DNA from: Prorocentrum cordatum
Lineage: Eukaryota; Sar; Dinophyceae; Prorocentrales; Prorocentraceae
Length of the DNA stretch: 64,000 bases
Direction: 5' to 3'
Assembly (NCBI GenBank): GCA_963575745.1
Contig: CAUYUJ010019627.1
Location: forward strand, 370,164-434,163
The notes beneath the pieces are model-generated. The model ran no database searches. It saw only the letters and a list, made by a program, of their open reading frames with translations, and had not been told where the DNA came from. A program made the translations under genes and the position numbers. This document shows, one piece after another, positions 43,050 to 54,751 of the stretch (positions within the stretch are counted from its first letter, which is position 1; each line of letters starts with the position of its first letter).

Positions 43050-44930
43050 AGCCGCCTTCTGCGGCCTCCGCGAGGTCGCCGACGCACCGGTCACATAGTG
43101 GGCCCTTGTCGAGCCCCCGCAAGGTCATCCGGTGACCTTCGGATGTCCCTCGCGGCCCCCGCCAGGCCACCGGCTTGTTTCTCCGCCGTCTCCGCCCTTC
43201 CCCTACCTCTTCCGCCCTCGCCTCTCGCACGCGGCTCTTCTCGCCCTTGCTTCCTGCCGCGCTTATCAGGGTCGTGTCCCTTGCTAGTTGCGGGCGAGGG
43301 TGCCGTTGGGCCTCCCGCCGGCAATTTTTGTTGGGGGGCTTCCGCGCGCCCCTCTGTCGGGCCTCCTGCGCTCGCATTCGCAGCAGCACGGTTCAACAAA
43401 ACGGTGTTGGGTTCTCGCTGGGCGCTTTCTGCCCCCTCTTTCGGTCCATGGTTCTGCGCGTTCCTCCCTCCTCCCTCTCTTGCAGGCTGGTCTCAGGAGC
43501 GTGTGGTGTCCCATTCCCTGAATACGACCAGGAAATCTGACCTGGACCGTTTTTATTCAGGGGGCTCTACCCAGAACCTCTAAGCGCCGCCGAGAGAGCG
43601 GCCAGAAGCAAGGCTGATGGGTAGAGTGGCTTCCACGCCATTGACACCGTCATGTAGGGATTCGTATTGCTACTTCTCCCTTCTTTCCTTATCCTCGCTT
43701 CTCTCCTCCCCATTGTGCGCCGGGCGCGTACATAATGCACTGCTGGCGCGCGCAGATCTCTGAAGCCTACGAGACTGCACCGGTGCAGTCCAGCCGGGGC
43801 ACTGGATTACAGCCGGGTGGTCTCAAGGTTGAAATTGTTGAAATCGACGCTGTGCTATATCAAAAAAGCTTGAGTCCCACTGTGAGGACATATAGAAGAC
43901 GCGATAGACCAACTTGAGTCCCGCTGCTGGCAATTCGATTGGAGGCGCGATAGACCGAAACAAACCTTAGACTGTTGGTGACGTGCCTCCGCATTGAACA
44001 GCCTCCGCGCGTGAATGCTGCAGGATTTTTTTGCCCCAGCTAACGACGCAGGGTTCGAAACGTGTCGCGGTGATGGCAGTGGTTCAATCCAGGAATCTAT
44101 CGAGCCCTTTCGCTGGATGAGGCGATGGAATTGGCGAGGGGATTCGGATACGTCTGCGACGTTTTCGTACTCCCGCTCGTGAGGCCAGAGGGTTCTTCCA
44201 AAACTTTTGCTCCGCGATCTGCAGTGCTGAGACCGCTTCGCAGAGCAGTTTGACGACCGACGGTGGCTATGTTCGCCCGCCAGCGCACAAAGCGACAGCG
44301 CACGTGTGTGAGTTACGCTTCGGTGTCCGCTGTGATCATCGACAGTGTTGTATGTCTCGAGTTTCTCACAGTGCACGCCTTCGACTGAATGTCCTCACCC
44401 AGGACGTGCCCGAACAGTTACGGCATCCGTCGGGAACCTTAAGATGCGGTCCACAAGGATGGCGCTCCGAGGACATAGCTCCAGGGCCCACTGTCTCTGG
44501 GCCTCACCTTCGAAGTGCCCCATCAGTTGTGAGGCAGTCGTTCTTTGTCGGAACCCCGTGTCCTGACTTTGGAGTGGATCCATTCACTTGTTCAGCTGTA
44601 ATTGCAACGGTGCCTCATCCGAGTATCCATACGTGGCCCGTGTCCTTCAGATCCATCCTCCTCATATGTGTCTTTATCCCTCCTCCTCCTCCTCCTCGTC
44701 CTCCCCCTCCGCCCTGGCACCGCTTGGGGAATCGTTTCCCTCCTCCGCATCAACATCGCATCATCATCCCCATGTTCTTCTTATCCTTGGTGTTCGTCCA
44801 GATCGCTCTCGTCCTCATACTCTCATCCTTCGCATTATTCTGATCATGCCGTCCTGATATTCCCTCTTTTTCGCGGGATCCTTCCCCTCTCGTTCGCTAT
44901 CCCCGTCTACCATTCCTTTCCACGCTCCTT
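43050..44930. other. kinase intron; no other gene recognised
   Basis: Unique, moderately GC-rich sequence. Pyrimidine-rich patches occur at 43,170-43,240 and 44,650-44,720. No domain, exon or repeat array could be supported. Confidence 0.45.
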
Positions 44931-44939
44931 ATTGAGGAC

Positions 44940-45200
44940 TCAGATGGAGGAGGAGGGGGATGAAATCTCGAGGGGTAGAGGAGGAGGAGGAGGAGGAGGA
45001 GGAGGAGGAGGAGGAGGAGGAGGAGGAGGAGGAGGAGGGGGAGGAGGAGGAGGAGGAGGGGAAATTGATGAGGGCACGGGAGGAGAAGGGATGAGATGAT
45101 GAAATGGAACAGGAAGAGGAGGAAAAGGAGGAGGAGGGGTGGAGGAGGATGAGGGAGCGATTGTGGGGGGAGGGGAGGAGGGGGGAGGAGGAAGGATGAG
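44940..45200 (+). repeat. (GGA)n array
   Basis: GGAGGAGGA to ~45,060, continuing in looser GGAGGAAAAGGAGG form up to the next kinase exon. Confidence 0.95.
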
Positions 45201-45232
45201 CCTTTCGTCGCCCGCCCTGGTTGGGGCCACAG

Positions 45233-45312
45233 GCTTTGGCGAGCCCGGCAGCCGACCGGGCCGCTCTTCCACTGGCACGAGAGGCTCAGCGTGTGTCAGG
45301 ACGCTGCCACAG
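45233..45312 (+). CDS. protein kinase exon 4: alpha-D / alpha-E
   Basis: 80 nt. With the split first codon (R) it encodes LWRARQPTGP and then LFHWHERLSVCQDAAT, matching the 'W..R..IA.DAA' segment before the catalytic loop of receptor-like kinases. The acceptor AG is at 45,231-45,232 (GGCCACAG|G). It ends in phase 1 (ACA G) at GC (45,313). The phase-1 G is completed by GC of the next exon to give Gly of GLSHMHN. Intron 3, from 34,690 to 45,232, is about 10.5 kb and carries the ~160-bp array, the purine arrays and the coding-like region. Confidence 0.9.
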
Positions 45313-45395
45313 GCCCACCTGTAGAGGGAGAGGAGGAGAAGGTCGCAGGAGTTCGCTGGCGATTCCTCGCGCCCAATCCCTGAGATCCTCGTGGC

Positions 45396-46100
45396 GTGAA
45401 CATCAAGCGCGACGACAGTCATCGGCCTCGGGGGACCGCTACCATGTCCCAGGACAGTCAAACATTGTACGTGATGAAAGCCAGTGCCATGACGAGGTCC
45501 AGACCTTTGGGACGCCACGTCGTGAAAGTGAAGAACGACGTCAGATGTCTTGTACCCTTGAGGGGGGAAGTCGGGGGACGTCGGGGGCAGGGGTGAGAGG
45601 CCACCCTTGCTCAACAGTGGAAACAAAGGACAAAGGGGCAGGCTCTTATGGTTTTCGAGGCTCCTGGGGCTGGCGCTGCCATGGCAGATATCATGATCTC
45701 TCGGGTTGCTCTGACAGTTTCCATAGGGAACGGGGGAGACGAGAAGGAGGGAGCATGGCCAGAAAGGGGATGCATGGACATCCTCATCCTCCGCCCTCGC
45801 CACATCCATCCCACATGGACCTCCGTATCCGCCTCCGTCTCGTAATTCCTCCGCTTCCCCATTTTGCCCCCCACCCCGTGCCGGTGCTTCCCCCCCCCCC
45901 GCCCCCGCCCTTGTCCCCGCCTCTCGGGGCCGTCTTGGAGCGAACTGCTGCCACCCTGAGGACCCCCTGAGCTGGGGGCGGTCGCGACCTAGCCGTTGAT
46001 TCTTGGGTCATTGGATCCTTATGGCCGCCCTGGGTCGAGGCGTCTTGCAGCTCGTAGGGGGGGAGCGCGGAGCGCCAGCCTCCGTGGAGCGTGCCACCCG
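45396..46100. other. kinase intron; no other gene recognised
   Basis: Unique sequence with a C-rich patch at 45,870-45,920. No supported feature. Confidence 0.4.
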
Positions 46101-46112
46101 AAACGTCGTAAT

Positions 46113-46830
<718 letters not shown>

Positions 46831-47349
46831 AAGTACACAATTCATGCCCGGGGTAGGTTGTAAGATTAAGTGCCTCCCAGATCCTGTCTCAGGGTCAGGT
46901 TGTTTTGCTTTGCTGGTAGCACCACGCTGCAAGATCGGGGCCCGACACACGCTGGTCGGGCCTGTCATCCTATCTAGTCGCCAGCACATATTGCATTTGC
47001 TGCTGAGGACAAGGAGGGGGGACGGGGGAGGAGAGCCGATGAGTCTAAGGGGGGGCGGCAGAGGGGGGGAGCAGGGATGGGAGGGGGAGGGAGGAGTGGA
47101 CGAGGGATGAGACAGGAGGGAGGAACGGGCAGTGAGGAGGGAAGGGGGGGCAGGCAGAGGGGATTGAGGAGGATACGCAGGAAGCGCGCGAGCATCCCGA
47201 CGCCGCTGTTCGCAGCGTGGCCCCCTGGAGGGCTGGACCTCTCCCCTGACGCCAGTTTTCTCTTGGGCAGTTTGTGGACGGCACTGGGGCCTGGCAGGGG
47301 GGTCCCAGGGATTGACGCCTTGCGCAAACATACATGCCATCCTCATTGT

Positions 47350-47455
47350 TGAAGATGTCGGCCCCGGGAGGCCCTCGTCGCCACCGCTGGATTCTCCCTC
47401 ACATCCTGGTCAGGACGCACTCCTGAAGTGGTCCGGGGAGTATCGGTATCGGTAG
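47350..47455 (+). mobile_element. DM-4 repeat, copy 4
   Basis: GGGAGGCCCTCGTCGCCACCGC, TGGATTC, CATCCTGGTCAGGACGCACTCC, GGTCCGGGGAGTATCGGTATCGGTAG. The left end is not preserved. Confidence 0.65.
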
Positions 47456-47681
47456 CTGTGGGTTTCATCAGTGGAGGCGTTCAAATGGCCGTGCCTTCGA
47501 GGATAGAAGGAGCTGTCAACTCTTCCTCGGCGAAAGGTGGCGGAAGGTCGGCGGAAGTAACACGAGGCCGCCTCCCCCGGCGGAAGCCGGCGGCAGTACG
47601 GCGGAAGGCGGGGGAAGCAAAAGATGCGCCGCCAAGAGATGAAAACGTGCTTCAGTCAGGAGGGCAGGCATTGGGGACAAA

Positions 47682-47850
47682 TGACATAATCATACAAACT
47701 CGGAGGCCCGCGCGGATTTCTCGGATCCGCGCTGGACCCCCCTCCTTTGCGCGCGGAGCGCGCGAGGGGCGGCGCCAGAGGCGCCGCCAGGGGGGCCCAG
47801 CGCCGATCCGAGAAATCGGCGCGCGCTTCCGATTTTGCAAGTTCATGTCA
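47682..47850 (+). mobile_element. DM-2 foldback element, copy 2
   Basis: Ends TGACATAATCAT and CAAGTTCATGTCA are inverted. The inner arms GCGCGGATTTCTCGGATC and GATCCGAGAAATCGGCGCGC pair with each other, with a CGCGCGGAGCGCGCG-type apex. Confidence 0.85.
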
Positions 47851-48042
47851 TATTTCGTTTCCCGAATCAAGGGAGGAACAACCAGCCGGACCGGACAATT
47901 GGCGATTGCTAGACGGCTCTGGGCGTTAATTGAACAGCTCTCCCTGTTTGATTCTTTATTTGGGCGCGTTTGCTGAACGGCTTCGCGTGTCGGGGCGGTT
48001 ATTGTCGGGGGGGATTTTCTGCCCTCTACCTAAGGAAGGTTC

Positions 48043-48232
48043 GACTACACGCAAGAGTGACCCTTCGCCGGAGTGACCTTTGGTGCGGGCTCACTGGGGT
48101 CCCCCCGACCGCTGAGCGCGATGCGATGGTGGCTGATTGCGCCCTTGGATTTGGCCACCTTGCGCCCCCTCAGTCCGCGCAGCAAAGGTCCCTCGTGCCC
48201 AGGGTCACTTTTGCGTGTCGCCGAAAGGTCGG
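48043..48232 (+). mobile_element. DM-7 MITE-like element, copy 2
   Basis: Left CGACTACACGCAAGAGTGACC, right GGGTCACTTTTGCGTGTCGCCG (inverted). The interior GCGCGATGCGAT and GCGCAGCAAAGGTCCCTCGTG are collinear with the copy at 8,630-8,812. Confidence 0.8.
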
Positions 48233-48277
48233 GGGGGGGGATCCTGGGGCGAGAGGAGGGCGGCGCGAGCCGCGCAG

Positions 48278-48309
48278 GCTTGTCCCACATGCACAACGCC
48301 ACGCCGAAG
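48278..48309 (+). CDS. protein kinase exon 5: end of alpha-E
   Basis: A 32-nt micro-exon. With the G carried over from exon 4 it encodes GLSHMHNATPK, the end of alpha-E (GLxHMH) just before the catalytic loop. Acceptor AG at 48,276-48,277 (CGCGCAG|GC). It ends in phase 0 (CCG AAG) at GC (48,310). Phase 0 is exactly what exon 6 (AFHRDIK...) needs. The pyrimidine tract before the acceptor is poor. Placement rests on motif order and on both phases fitting. Confidence 0.85.
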
Positions 48310-48372
48310 GCTGCCGTCCCCACCGCCCTCGGCCGCTGGTCCTGGGATGGGCCTGGCTTCCGCGGCGCCCAC

Positions 48373-48519
48373 TCACACAGACACAATGAATCGTCGATTT
48401 CCCAGAAAATGTTGGAACATACGGGAGGTGGGCGGGGAGACAGAAGCCCAGAAAATATCGTAAAATGTGGGGAGTCCAATTATTTGTGTCTATTTGTTTG
48501 TGTGTCCCAGGGCCCCTTC
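48373..48519 (+). repeat. dispersed 147-bp repeat, copy A
   Basis: TCACACAGACACAAT...TCGTCGA...CCCAG(A/G)AAAAT...GACAGAA(G)CCCCAGAAAATAT...TTATTTGTG...TTTGTGTGTCCCAGGGCCCC. The copy at 55,284-55,430 has the same length and order, same orientation. Identity is about 80% by eye. Confidence 0.9.
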
Positions 48520-48602
48520 AAGGTTGCGCGGCTGGAGCGTCCGGAGGGGAGAGATCTCTAGGCCTCCTAGATGGGGATCTTGCACATTCGGAGGAGAAAA
48601 GA

Positions 48603-48772
48603 CGCCATAAACATAAACTTCTAGCGCTCCGCGCGGATTTCTTGGATCCGCGCTGGGCCCCCCCCGGCGGCGCCCCTGGCGCCGCCCCTGGCGCGCTCCG
48701 CGCGCCAGGGAGGGGGGCCCAGCGAAGGTCCAAGAACTCCGCGCGGAGCTCCACAAGTTCATGCTCACGGCG
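48603..48772 (+). mobile_element. DM-2 foldback element, copy 3
   Basis: Left CGCCATAAACATAAACTTCT, right CAAGTTCATGCTCACGGCG, inverted with about 14 of 18 matching. Inner arms CCGCGCGGATTTCTTGGATC and CCAAGAACTCCGCGCGGAG pair. Apex GCGCGCTCCGCGCGCC. Confidence 0.85.
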
Positions 48773-48813
48773 CTTTGTCTCCTTCTATTGCAGATGGGGT
48801 CGGTGGATCGCGC

Positions 48814-48962
48814 CGCATCGCCGATGCATCGACGGTGCATCTCGATGCGGAAGCCGGTGTTCTCCTCGCTGGTGTCGCCACTGCATCGCTGCATCGCCGA
48901 CGTCGCCGATGCATCGCCGATGCATCGGCGATGCATCGGCGATACATCGGCGATGCGGTGCA
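48814..48962. repeat. GCATCGGCGAT / GCATCGCCGAT palindromic array
   Basis: CGCATCGCCGATGCATCG units in both orientations, most regular at 48,890-48,960, able to fold on themselves. Confidence 0.85.
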
Positions 48963-49014
48963 ATCTTCTGGCCGCATCTGCTCGGACCCCATGTAGGAGG
49001 CCTCTATCATCTCA

Positions 49015-49175
49015 GACGGAGAGGACGAGGAGGAGGAGGACGAGGAGGAGGAGGAGGAGGAGGAGGAGGAGGAGGACGAGGTTGAGGAGGAGGCGGAGGA
49101 GGAGGAGGAAGAGGAGGAGGAGGAAGAGTGGGCCACATGCGAGGAGGAGGAGGAGGAGGAGGAGGAGGAGGAGTG
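49015..49175 (+). repeat. (GGA)n array with a direct repeat
   Basis: GAGGAGGA, with GAGTGGGCCACATGCG occurring twice (about 49,127 and 49,171). Confidence 0.9.
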
Positions 49176-49311
49176 GGCCACATGCGGGACCCATCCCCCG
49201 CACTCGCCCTTCCGCGCGCCTCGCGCCGCGTCAATCCCTGGATGGGGGCGGGCTGCCCTGAGCGGTGTGCGCAGCCGCAGCAGCCTTGCCGGGGGGGGAG
49301 GGCACTCACAT

Positions 49312-49465
49312 TGAAGTCGGGCATGCCCCTCCGCAGGAGGAATTTTCAAGAATATGTGAAATATAGTTCGAAGACGATGTTTCGACTATGCTTGTATTAA
49401 TTTTCGTATGGTTTGATATTTTATTTTTATTTCAAATCGCATGCCCGAGGACATGCCCGACCTAA
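49312..49465 (+). mobile_element. DM-1 MITE-like element, copy 7
   Basis: Begins TGAAGTCGGGCATGCCCC and ends GAGGACATGCCCGACCTAA. Flanks (ACTCACAT and GGATACCC) do not match, so the target duplication is lost or the copy was rearranged. Confidence 0.85.
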
Positions 49466-49608
49466 GGATACCCCCCCCGCCCAACGCGGGGCTGGTGCGT
49501 CGTTCCGGAGCGCAGTGGCGGCTGGTGCCAGGACGGCCGCAGGAGGCGCGGCGCCGTGCCTGTCAGACGGCGGTGGGCGGACCGCGACAGGGACCGTGAC
49601 AGCTACAC

Positions 49609-49753
49609 TGAAGTCGGGCCTGTCGCTCTACAGGAGGAATATTCAAAAATAGGAAAAAATCGCGTGGGGACGATTTTTCCGACTGCTGCAAACTCTTGAC
49701 AATTCTTTAGCTTTCGCCCAAAGTCCGCCTGTAGGAGGACATGCCCGACCCAA
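49609..49753 (+). mobile_element. DM-1 MITE-like element, copy 8
   Basis: Begins TGAAGTCGGGCCTGTCGC and ends GGACATGCCCGACCCAA. Flanked by AGCTACAC at 49,601-49,608 and 49,754-49,761, a perfect 8-bp target duplication. Confidence 0.95.
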
Positions 49754-49882
49754 AGCTACACCGGCACGAGCACCAAGGAGGGCTGTGAGGCTCGTGCGGG
49801 CCATGCCCGACCCAGGCCACGGCGCGCCGCGGCGCGGAGGACGGGCTGCCAGAGGAGGCGCGGCAAGCAGGTTGGCCGGAGC

Positions 49883-49935
49883 GGTCGGGTCGTGCAGCGC
49901 CCCGCGCATTGCGCGGGGCGCTGCACGACCCGACC
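49883..49935. repeat. perfect 25-bp inverted repeat
   Basis: Left arm GGTCGGGTCGTGCAGC plus GCCCCGCGC, loop ATT, then its exact inverse. No T-run follows. It lies 130 bp after DM-1 copy 8 and just before the TA expansion. Confidence 0.95.
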
Positions 49936-49989
49936 CGACCGTGGAGCGCAACTGCGTCACCAAGAAGAGCACCAGGAGTGAAACAGGGG

Positions 49990-49995
49990 GATATA

Positions 49996-50045
<50 letters not shown>

Positions 50046-50226
50046 TGTATGTATGTATATGTAAGTATATGTATATACATGTTATCTATTGTGTATATAT
50101 ATACACAAAACAATCAAAAATAGTATGGGGACGGTTGTTCTACAATGTTTGCCTATTTTCGGGTGTTGTGGGACTCCTGCTTGTTTTCCGTTCAAAACCC
50201 GCCTGTAGGAGGACATGCCCGACCTA
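49990..50226 (+). mobile_element. DM-1 MITE-like element, copy 9, with internal (TA)n expansion
   Basis: The right half is intact: CAATCAAAAATAGTATGGGGAC to AGGAGGACATGCCCGACCTAA (ends 50,226). Where the left half should be there is a (TA)n tract (49,991-50,042) and TATGTATATGTA sequence to ~50,100. The 5' end is unrecognisable, so either the microsatellite expanded inside the AATATT of the element or it replaced the left part. Confidence 0.75.
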
Positions 50227-50229
50227 AGG

Positions 50230-51930
50230 TTAAGTACGTGGGTGTGGAGGTGGGCGACCGCCAGTGCAGCGACTATTTCGGCGACCAGCACGGCGACCAT
50301 TATGGCAGCCAGCACGGCGACCAGCACAATGCCCAGCACAGCGACACAGGAGGCGACCAATACAGCGACAGTGTCCAGCACGGGGACTAGCACGACCTCC
50401 AGGGCTACGGCCGCTTCCGCGGCGTCTTCATCCCAGCTCACCTCCTTCTTATATCCAGAGCTACGACCTCCAGGGATACGAGGGCCACCAACGCGGTGAC
50501 CACCAGGACCACGTCGGCCACCAGTGCGTTGCGGAGGTGAGCATTGATGACGCGACGGTGAGCTACGACGGCCCGCAGGAGGTCCACGAGGGGGCCAGGA
50601 AGAAAGAAAGAGCCAGGAAGCAAGTGGAGGCCAGGAAGACGGAAGAGGCCTGCAGTGCGAAGGACGTTTGTAAGGCAGAGGCGCCTGGGGAGACCAGGAA
50701 GGCTGCCGAGGCCAGGATGACGCAGGGGACAGGGAGGCTGCTGAGGCGAAGAGCGCAGAGGAGGCCGCTCGGGCAACGGCCGAGGTCTCCAGGAAATCAG
50801 ACGAGGCCAGGGTGGCGAAGGCAGATCGGCCAAGAAGGCAGCGGAGCCCAAGAAGGCAGAGGACACCCTGGAGACCGAGGAGGACACGGGGGCAGAAGTA
50901 GACCAGATGAGAAAGCAGGCGAGGACGCGGATGAGGAGCAGAAGGTCAAGCAGGCAGACGGGCTCGAGGATGAGGACGACGATTGCGACGAAACGATCGC
51001 CGAACGGTTTTCTTAAGCGACGCCAGCTCTCAAGGAATAGTTCTACGACAAAACTCTCCTGGATATCAAACACAGCTGCGGCCACGTGGCCGCGCTGGAG
51101 GACCAGGCCAAGCCCGTCCGATTTAACCTTCGGTGTTAAGCAGGCCGTCCATGACGCCTGGGTCTTCACCAAGGCGCACTGCACGTACTACCCAGTCTCC
51201 AAGTATGTGAATGAGGAGGTGGCTGACACCACAATCACGCCTGATGGAGGACTACGGGGGCACGGGCGCCCGCCACGTCTGGGAGCATCGCTGGGCAGAC
51301 GAGGATGAAGCATGCGAGGAAGACTCCGAAGCTTACGTCGCAGACGGCGGCGTCGGCGAGGAGACGCCCCGTAGAGCGCTTTCACATGATGGCTCGAACG
51401 AACTGGCTTCAGACGTCGCAATTGAGGAGACAGAGGGGGGATAGGAGAAGGAAGTGGACGAGAGGCAGGCCGCCTGCTATCCTGTAGAACAGGAGACCGC
51501 GGCGGATGGCGAGCCTAAGCAGGAGGAGGACATAAGGAGGCGCAGAAGGTACAGGAGCTTGAGAAAGACCACTGCCTGGCGCTTGTGCACTGAGGGGTCG
51601 GAACTGACGAGGCTGACGCACTGGCTCTTTGGCTCCAGCTCGGCCCCCCACCGTACGACCCGGACGCGGGTGCAGGGACTCGCGCGTCAAGGGCGCATGC
51701 GAGGACGCCGCCTGGGGCCGCAAAAAAGAACAAAGAGGAAGTTGGGAGAGCGAACGGGCGGAGGGAGGCCGCAGGGCAGCCTCTGCGGGGCCAGGCGACG
51801 AGGACACCCGAGGAGTACCAGGAGGTCCAGGAGGGGGCGGCGCGGGTGCAGGATTTAGTTGAGGAGAGGAGGCTGCCAGACGGCAGGCTGGACAGGCACG
51901 GGTGCCGCGCCACGAGCTCCCGCCAAGCTG
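50230..51930 (+). pseudogene. frameshifted coiled-coil-like pseudogene
   Basis: Protein-like segments succeed each other in changing frames: DYFGDQHGDHYGSQHGDQHN; then VHEGARKKERARKQVEARKT with EAAEAKSAEEAARATAEVSR (Ala/Glu/Lys-rich, coiled-coil-like); then FYDKTLLDIKHSCGHVAALE; then VKQAVHDAWVFTKAHCTYYP with VSKYVNEEV; then EYQEVQEGAARVQDLVEERR. Stops and frame changes interrupt them at least five times, so no intact product is possible without splicing or correction. The family is not recognised. It is on the same strand as, and inside an intron of, the kinase gene. Confidence 0.5.
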
Positions 51931-52089
51931 ACGTCTCTTTGCCATGATTTCGACCCCCCCCTTGTCCTCTGATCTCGCCTGCGCTCGTTTGTTTCTGGTG
52001 TCTGTCCTGCTTTCTCTGCTGTCATCTTCGGCCTTCGCGCGAGCTCGGTGCTGCTGTCAGAATTCCCAGTGTTCCCGACGAAACCGAGG

Positions 52090-52173
52090 ATGAAGTTCGT
52101 GCCGAGCTTGTTTCTGGCCCCCACCTTGCTGTCCTCTTCGGCGCTCGCACATGGCTCCTTAAGAGCTACGTAG
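52090..52173 (+). other. short signal-peptide-like ORF
   Basis: The ATG at 52,090 gives MKFVPSLFLAPTLLSSSALA followed by HGSLRAT and a stop. A similar string (FLVSVLLSLLSSSAFARAR) is read from ~51,990, suggesting a local duplication. An AG at ~52,058 follows a pyrimidine-rich stretch and could be an acceptor. It could be a first exon (GT at 52,170) of an unseen gene or chance. Confidence 0.25.
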
Positions 52174-52754
52174 GGCTTGACAGAAGAGGCTGGCAGGCAG
52201 GGGTAGGCCATGTTCCTTTCCACGGTTACCTTTCAACCTTGCAAGTTTCGCGGACATTGTTGTCGAGCTTCCGCGCAAGCGTCTCCTACAAACTTCCCGG
52301 CGCCCCCGACTGCTCGTGCTGGCTACAAGACTGCTCTGCGATCCGCGATTGGGACAATGACGGTGTGAAACCGTCTTTGTTTTTCTTGGGCTCCGTCCGC
52401 GTTCTCTTGCTCGACTTGTTCCGAGACGCGCAGTCGACGGGCTACCGTTGTATGTTCGTTACGATCGATGCGGTGACGACCGGTTCGGTGTTTACGGGCC
52501 CGACCGGCTCGACGGCAAACGCCGCGGGCCACCTCGTGTGCACCAATGCACGGCGGCGAGACGTCCCCCGCCCACCCCCTTGCCCACGGGGTTCGGTGTG
52601 CGGTTCCCTCTCCCCCCTCTGGTGGAGTCGGGCTCGGCACGGGCCCACCCCGCGCTCAGCTGGCGGCCAAGCGCGGCCGCCCCACGAGCGGCGCGGAGGA
52701 AGGTTCGCCTCGTGGTGCTGCGTCAGTCAGAGGCAGGGATGGGGGAAGAGGGAG

Positions 52755-52860
52755 GACAGGGAGGGAGGGAGGGAGGGAGGGAGGGAGGGAACGGAGGCAG
52801 GGAGGAAGGGAGGAAGGGAGGAAGGAAGGGAGGGAGAAAGGAGGAAGAGGAGCGGGAGTG
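52755..52860 (+). repeat. (GGGA)n purine tract
   Basis: GGGAGGGAGGGAGGGA followed by GGAAGGGAGGAAGG. No gene. Confidence 0.9.
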
Positions 52861-53149
52861 GGAGAGGGGATCTAGAAATGGGGCAAGGTCAACGGAAGGG
52901 TGCAGCGGGATGACGAGGCGTGTGCGAAACAGTAACGGGATTGATTTACGTACTTCTTTGGGCGGCTACGCACCCCCAAGCACAGTTATATTCCCCACGA
53001 AGGATGTGCTTGCCACGCGTCTACCCCAGCCAATTACCACGGCACTAATTGTTGCAGCGCCCTGTCCGCGTATCATCAGGACAGACCCAGACTGCACTGG
53101 TGGTGGTGAGTCCCCCCGTTTGACACGACAGGGCAAACATTAAGTACAG

Positions 53150-53720
53150 ATGCCATGAGGGGCTTCGGGTCTGGCCATACTGTGCGAGGCTTGCCCCTGG
53201 TAGTCTACGGGAGGGGGCGCTGGATGTGGAATGCCCCCTCCCAGGTCCAGACCTTGCCGAGCCTCATTCTGGGTGGGGTCCCCGTCTCCTCACCGCCCCT
53301 CCTGGTCATCCCCAGGTTTCATTCGAACGGATGTTTGTCAAACCGCGTTCTACGGATATCTCGTTCTCCCGCTGTCGTTTTCGGGCTCGCGGACCGTGGT
53401 GTAGTTTGTCAGGATGGGCAAATCACCGCAGGAAAAAAAGGGTCGAGAGTTTTGGTTCCGCGACACCATCGGCCCCACCGAATCACGATCTCGGGGGATT
53501 GCCGGGGTGCGTTTTGTGGGGTGCATACCAGCGCAGTGTGCGCAGTTGTGCAGTGTTCTCAGATTTCTTGGTGTCTGTCAGTCGTGGTGAAAGAATGGCA
53601 ACTGTCCCAGCATCACGTTTCCAGCATTACAACAGCAATTATCCGACTTTGCGCTACATACGAGAAACGTGCTGCAATCCACCAAAAACAAATATTTTTG
53701 CAACGCGCAGCAACAGAAAT
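53150..53720. other. kinase intron; no other gene recognised
   Basis: Unique, lower-GC sequence. Open frames of 186-191 codons overlap in two frames, with no motif and no supporting context. Confidence 0.4.
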
Positions 53721-53769
53721 CCTGGTGTAATGTGCCACGGGAGGACTCCTTATGCAAACCGAACACAAA

Positions 53770-54320
53770 TATTATGTATTGTTTGAGGCGCCTGAGGATC
53801 CTTTTGTAATGGATTGCAGAAGGATTCCGATCATCGCAGCATTGTTTCCTGTGTTTGCCGTTCGCCCCCTCAAAAGCTGGTCAAGGTGCCATGTGTTTCG
53901 TTTTGTGCTTGAAGGTTTTATCCTACAGAAGGGTTCCTTTTGCGGCGGGATACACACAAGGATTCCTCATGCTGTGGATCACAAGCGGTTTTCGATTGTG
54001 GCGGCAAGTGTTCCTATGTTTGTCCCCTTCCCCTTTAGAGGTCTTGATCTTTGTTTTGCGTTGTTTCTTGAAACGTTTGTCTCTACGTTTCCCTTGTATC
54101 CGTGTTTGGATTGAGGAGGAGGTATGTATTCTCCCGGGGCGATTGCAAACATATTCGTTGTGTGGTGGATTACATGAGGAATCTTCTTGTGCGGGTTACA
54201 GAAGCCTTCTTCCGGTGGCATATCACAAAAGGATTCCGATTGCCACGCGTTATACGAGGATTCATCTTGTAGCGGCTTTCATCACGATTCCTTTTGTAGT
54301 GGATCCCAGAAGAATTGCAA
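53770..54320 (+). repeat. degenerate GGATTCC(TTTTGT) repeat
   Basis: Loose repetition of AAGGATTCC(G/T) with (T/C)TTTTGT(A/G)GTGGAT(T/C)ACA, roughly every 30-70 bp. Strongly diverged and AT-richer than its surroundings. Confidence 0.5.
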
Positions 54321-54751
54321 AAGAAAGCGACGGAGAAACAGTTGACGAGAGAAGCGGCGAATGGGAGCCCAAAACAAAACGCACCCCAACACTTCCCCGG
54401 CCTGCAAAGACAGTCACCCCCTCTAGGCCCGGCTGGCCTCCCGCTGCGCAGCCCGAGCTCGAGGCTCCACCGCCCTGTCGTGGACCCAGTCTCGAGGGGC
54501 GAGGCTCTCCACCCCTCCCTCCGGAGAGAGAAGGAATCGGCCAGGAGCCGGGTGTGCAGTCGACCCGTATACAGTAAGGATGGGCAATTTTCCCAAGGGG
54601 TGCCCGTTGCATCCTTGCCCCGTCGGCCCATCCTCAGCGGCTTTTGCTGGCCAGCCTCGCTGGAGAAGCGTTTGCTTGGCCCTCCAAGGCCCTTGCACCC
54701 CCACCGCGCATCCATATGGTACGGGCTGATTGTAGCCAGGACTCCTGTTCA

